Positions 57,236-59,485 of a DNA stretch of 59,485 bases are shown here, piece after piece. The first letter of the stretch is position 1; the number at the start of each line of letters is the position of its first letter. This DNA comes from Alphaproteobacteria bacterium. Its GTDB lineage: Bacteria; Pseudomonadota; Alphaproteobacteria; Rs-D84. The position numbers and the translations under genes were made by a program. The notes under the pieces are model-generated. The model was not told the DNA's origin. It worked only from the letters and a program-made list of their open reading frames with translations, and did not search any database. The stretch spans positions 1 to 59,485 of the forward strand of contig SUUL01000006.1 of the NCBI GenBank assembly GCA_015062545.1. The letters run 5' to 3'.

Positions 57236-59485
57236 TTAATCAAACCCTATCTGAACATTCAAAATCAACACTGCATAAGGGTTCCCAGCGCCATCAAGAT
57301 CATCAAGAAAATATAAAAGCACCTGTGGATATCGATCAGGATATTCATCTTTTGCTTTTGCCAAAACAGGATTCTTGGATATTTCCGCATCAAATTTTTT
57401 CATAACATCATCCGCAGTTACTTCACATTGATATTTTATTTCTGCCCCATAATTAAAGCCGCGGTCTACCCATTCATGCAGTGACGAAACTCTTTCTGGT
57501 TTATCATCCTTTATTACTTTTCCACCAAATTTGCCACACGCATTAACAAACACATTTATAAGTTCTGCAAAATCTTTTTTCAAATACACTATCCCCTGGT
57601 TACCTTGAACTACAATTTTCCAATCATCCATTTTGACATAATTGTTTGCCACATTATCTTTTTTCTCCTTTTCGTATTCTTCAAGTGTTAAACAACCGCC
57701 ATCCGAATCTGTCATATACTTTGTCCTATCACAAGAACATTCATTCCATTCGGAATACCAGATTTTACCAACCCCAGAACACGTACAATCATTATTCGTA
57801 TCATTCCATCTTCCACCAGTATTTTCACACCCCTGTTGTGCAGCACTTTTCTGAACTGGCCCAGTACTTGATTCAGACTCTATTACTGATGCCCCAGACC
57901 GTCTAACTTCATCTGTTGGAATTGATAAATCATCCGCCGACACCGCCGACACACCACCATCTAAACCACCACCCTCTAAGATATCTTCTTCTGCTTTGAC
58001 ACAAACCCCCTTTTTGTTTTCCTTACCCGACTTGCATATACAATGATTCAACACGCCACCAACCCATCTTTTATCTGCATCACATTGCGGGTTATTACAT
58101 TCATCATCCGCCCACGTACCACCAACCTTCTCGCAACGTTTTTTTGCGCTGTATGTTGCCGGCCCCATACATTCACCATCTACCAGATGCCAATCTTTAA
58201 TGCATGTCTTTGGTACACATTTACCATTTTCAAAACTGCCTGTTCTGGCTTTCAGTTCCGCCAAAGCATCTTCTGTACACTTTATTGGCACACATTTTTT
58301 ATTGTTATCATTTGGTTTATAATCACCTTCACAGTCCATAACATGACAATATGCCTTTTTACCGTCACACTTCATCAAGGCTGTTTTTGCATGTTCAGGC
58401 ACGGGCGGATTTGTTGTACTGGTACACGATTTATCTTGCCATTCTATACACTCGCCATTAACCAAGTCATATCCACACGCACATTTTTGTATAAAGCATT
58501 TTCCATTTTCTTTATCACGTTTAATCAGCGATGCATTTAGCATCCCTTTTGTCTCTTCTTCTGTACATTCTGCGTTCTTTTTTACACACTTATATTTTTC
58601 ATCATCCCATTCTTCTACACCGGGGCACTGTGGATTATCACATTTTTTTGTTTCCACATTCCACACCCCACCAACATCTGCACATTTTTGTTCTGCCACG
58701 TTTTCTTGGGTATTTACCACCCCCGCATCACCCACACGTTCACCCGTCATTTCTGTTTTATCATCCGTTGCCGCCTCTGTTTCAGATGTTACAATACCTT
58801 TTTCATACCTGCTGGGGTCAGTATATATACACGTATTCTTATTATCATCCCACTTCATATCGGCACCACAATTCGCGCCGACACACGTTTTATTTGTTTT
58901 ATTCCACTTTCCACCTGCATCCGTACAATGACGTTCTGCATTACGTTGTTCCACAGCTTTTTCTGAGTTAATAATCATATTTCCGGCAATTCCGACCGCC
59001 GCACCGACACCTGCAACGATTGCACCTGTCTTAATATCCTTTTGGCTTTCTTCTTTCTGCGCCGCCCATGCAACCGCATCCGCACCATCAGGATTCATCA
59101 AGGCGCGCGCTAATGATACATACGCACCACCCGTCTTGCCCAACGATACATCATCATATAAACCACTTGTAGCTCCATCCAGTATGGGTTCAGACTCAAT
59201 ACCAGGACGCATCCCCAAGGCCAATTTGCGCGACTTCAAATCGTTCGCCAAATTAACATACTGACTGTACAAATTGATTAATTCATTCCCACCAGGCAAC
59301 ATTACACTTTTCAGCCCACCAGAAACCTGTTTCCCATCCGCGTAATCACAATGCATTGTCTGTAAATAAGCCGTCATTTGGCGTTCCGCATCCGCATCTG
59401 CTTTCTTTTCCGCCAGACCTGTCGCCAACATCTGACCACCTGCACCGGTCGCTGCCATGGTCGCACCACCCAACATACGATTAGC
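57236..59485 (-). CDS. Giant Cys-rich exported-type protein (5'-truncated by the window)
   Basis: At least 749 aa; the frame stays open to the window edge, so the N-terminus is missing. From the edge: helical region, a glycine-rich hydrophobic helix (about IVAGVGAAVGIAGNMII), then repeated modules with C-x3-GG-x-W-x(n)-C and a following x-x-W-D-D/E-x-x-x-x-C, for example CTDAGGKWNKTNKTC, CADVGGVWNVETKKC, CEKVGGTWADDEC and CENTGGRWNDTNNDC, interspersed with EGF-like loops. The last ~160 residues form a distinct C-terminal domain without repeats. It belongs to the same family as the gene at 7647-9002. Function unknown; surface exposure is inferred. Confidence 0.8.
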   Translation of the reverse strand, partial: ANRMLGGATMAATGAGGQMLATGLAEKKADADAERQMTAYLQTMHCDYADGKQVSGGLKSVMLPGGNELINLYSQYVNLANDLKSRKLALGMRPGIESEPILDGATSGLYDDVSLGKTGGAYVSLARALMNPDGADAVAWAAQKEESQKDIKTGAIVAGVGAAVGIAGNMIINSEKAVEQRNAERHCTDAGGKWNKTNKTCVGANCGADMKWDDNKNTCIYTDPSRYEKGIVTSETEAATDDKTEMTGERVGDAGVVNTQENVAEQKCADVGGVWNVETKKCDNPQCPGVEEWDDEKYKCVKKNAECTEEETKGMLNASLIKRDKENGKCFIQKCACGYDLVNGECIEWQDKSCTSTTNPPVPEHAKTALMKCDGKKAYCHVMDCEGDYKPNDNNKKCVPIKCTEDALAELKARTGSFENGKCVPKTCIKDWHLVDGECMGPATYSAKKRCEKVGGTWADDECNNPQCDADKRWVGGVLNHCICKSGKENKKGVCVKAEEDILEGGGLDGGVSAVSADDLSIPTDEVRRSGASVIESESSTGPVQKSAAQQGCENTGGRWNDTNNDCTCSGVGKIWYSEWNECSCDRTKYMTDSDGGCLTLEEYEKEKKDNVANNYVKMDDWKIVVQGNQGIVYLKKDFAELINVFVNACGKFGGKVIKDDKPERVSSLHEWVDRGFNYGAEIKYQCEVTADDVMKKFDAEISKNPVLAKAKDEYPDRYPQVLLYFLDDLDGAGNPYAVLILNVQIGFD

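Overview
The window looks like a piece of an AT-rich, Gram-negative, alphaproteobacterium-like chromosome. Supporting genes are a DciA (DUF721) protein, LolA, TatABC, an RHH_4 ribbon-helix-helix protein, GltX together with GatCAB, PlsY, MltA and several outer-membrane barrel proteins. The cysteine-rich secreted proteins and compact gene packing suggest an uncultured host-associated lineage, but that placement is inference. Gene density is high, many neighbours overlap by 1-17 nt, and most transcription units end in clear Rho-independent hairpins.

Layout. 0-4.5 kb: 3' end of uvrC, pgsA, dnaJ (minus), parE. 4.5-7.3 kb: a minus operon mltA-dciA-membrane protein-ruvC, divergent from secB. 7.4-19.3 kb: a secreted Gly/Cys-rich protein, dnaA, dprA, a secreted protein, plsY, rpsT (plus), a 778-aa Cys-rich exported protein, and a type IVb-pilus-like secretin with a TcpQ-like partner. 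Two intergenic regions here carry a striking hairpin repeat family. 19.5-24.1 kb: a plus cluster with a membrane protein, sufB, sufC, another membrane protein and an AI-2E-type permease. 24.1-30.7 kb: ruvX (minus), gatC, two tandem Cys-containing paralogues (one frameshifted), gatA, tRNA-Phe, gatB, two tiny genes and miaB. 30.7-37.3 kb: autotransporter-like protein, two small accessory genes, an OMP, tRNA-Lys with a duplicated 3' end, an FMN-dependent dehydrogenase and an NlpD-like lipoprotein. 37.3-45.4 kb: a long minus run sufS-sufT-sufE-ftsL-ftsI-recJ-nrnA-lolA-tatB-tatC. 45.4-50 kb: trxA and a cysteine-less DksA (plus); lipoproteins, tatA, a SPOR protein and thrS (minus). 50-59.5 kb: small unknowns, hemolysin III, gltX, a GNAT, trmB, a four-gene unknown cassette and a truncated giant Cys-rich protein.

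How it fits together. Iron-sulfur assembly is split between sufBC (20-22 kb) and sufS-sufT-sufE (43.6-45.4 kb), with no SufD in view. Tat export is split between tatBC and a distant tatA. Envelope biogenesis is heavily represented (LolA, SecB, MltA, NlpD-like, SPOR, FtsL/FtsI, barrels, secretin). Translation genes include an apparent indirect Gln/Asn-tRNA pathway (GltX plus GatCAB).

The most notable observations are: (1) an unannotated 18-22 aa leader peptide upstream of thrS with six consecutive Thr codons, indicating ribosome-mediated control; (2) a hairpin family of 41-nt arms with conserved outer stem and loop but an inner stem swapped with full compensation between copies; (3) a DnaA that appears to lack the arginine finger and sensor-2 arginine; (4) a DksA relative lacking all four zinc cysteines; (5) a recurrent Cys/Gly-Gly/Trp repeat shared by large secreted proteins; and (6) an att-like duplication of the tRNA-Lys 3' end.
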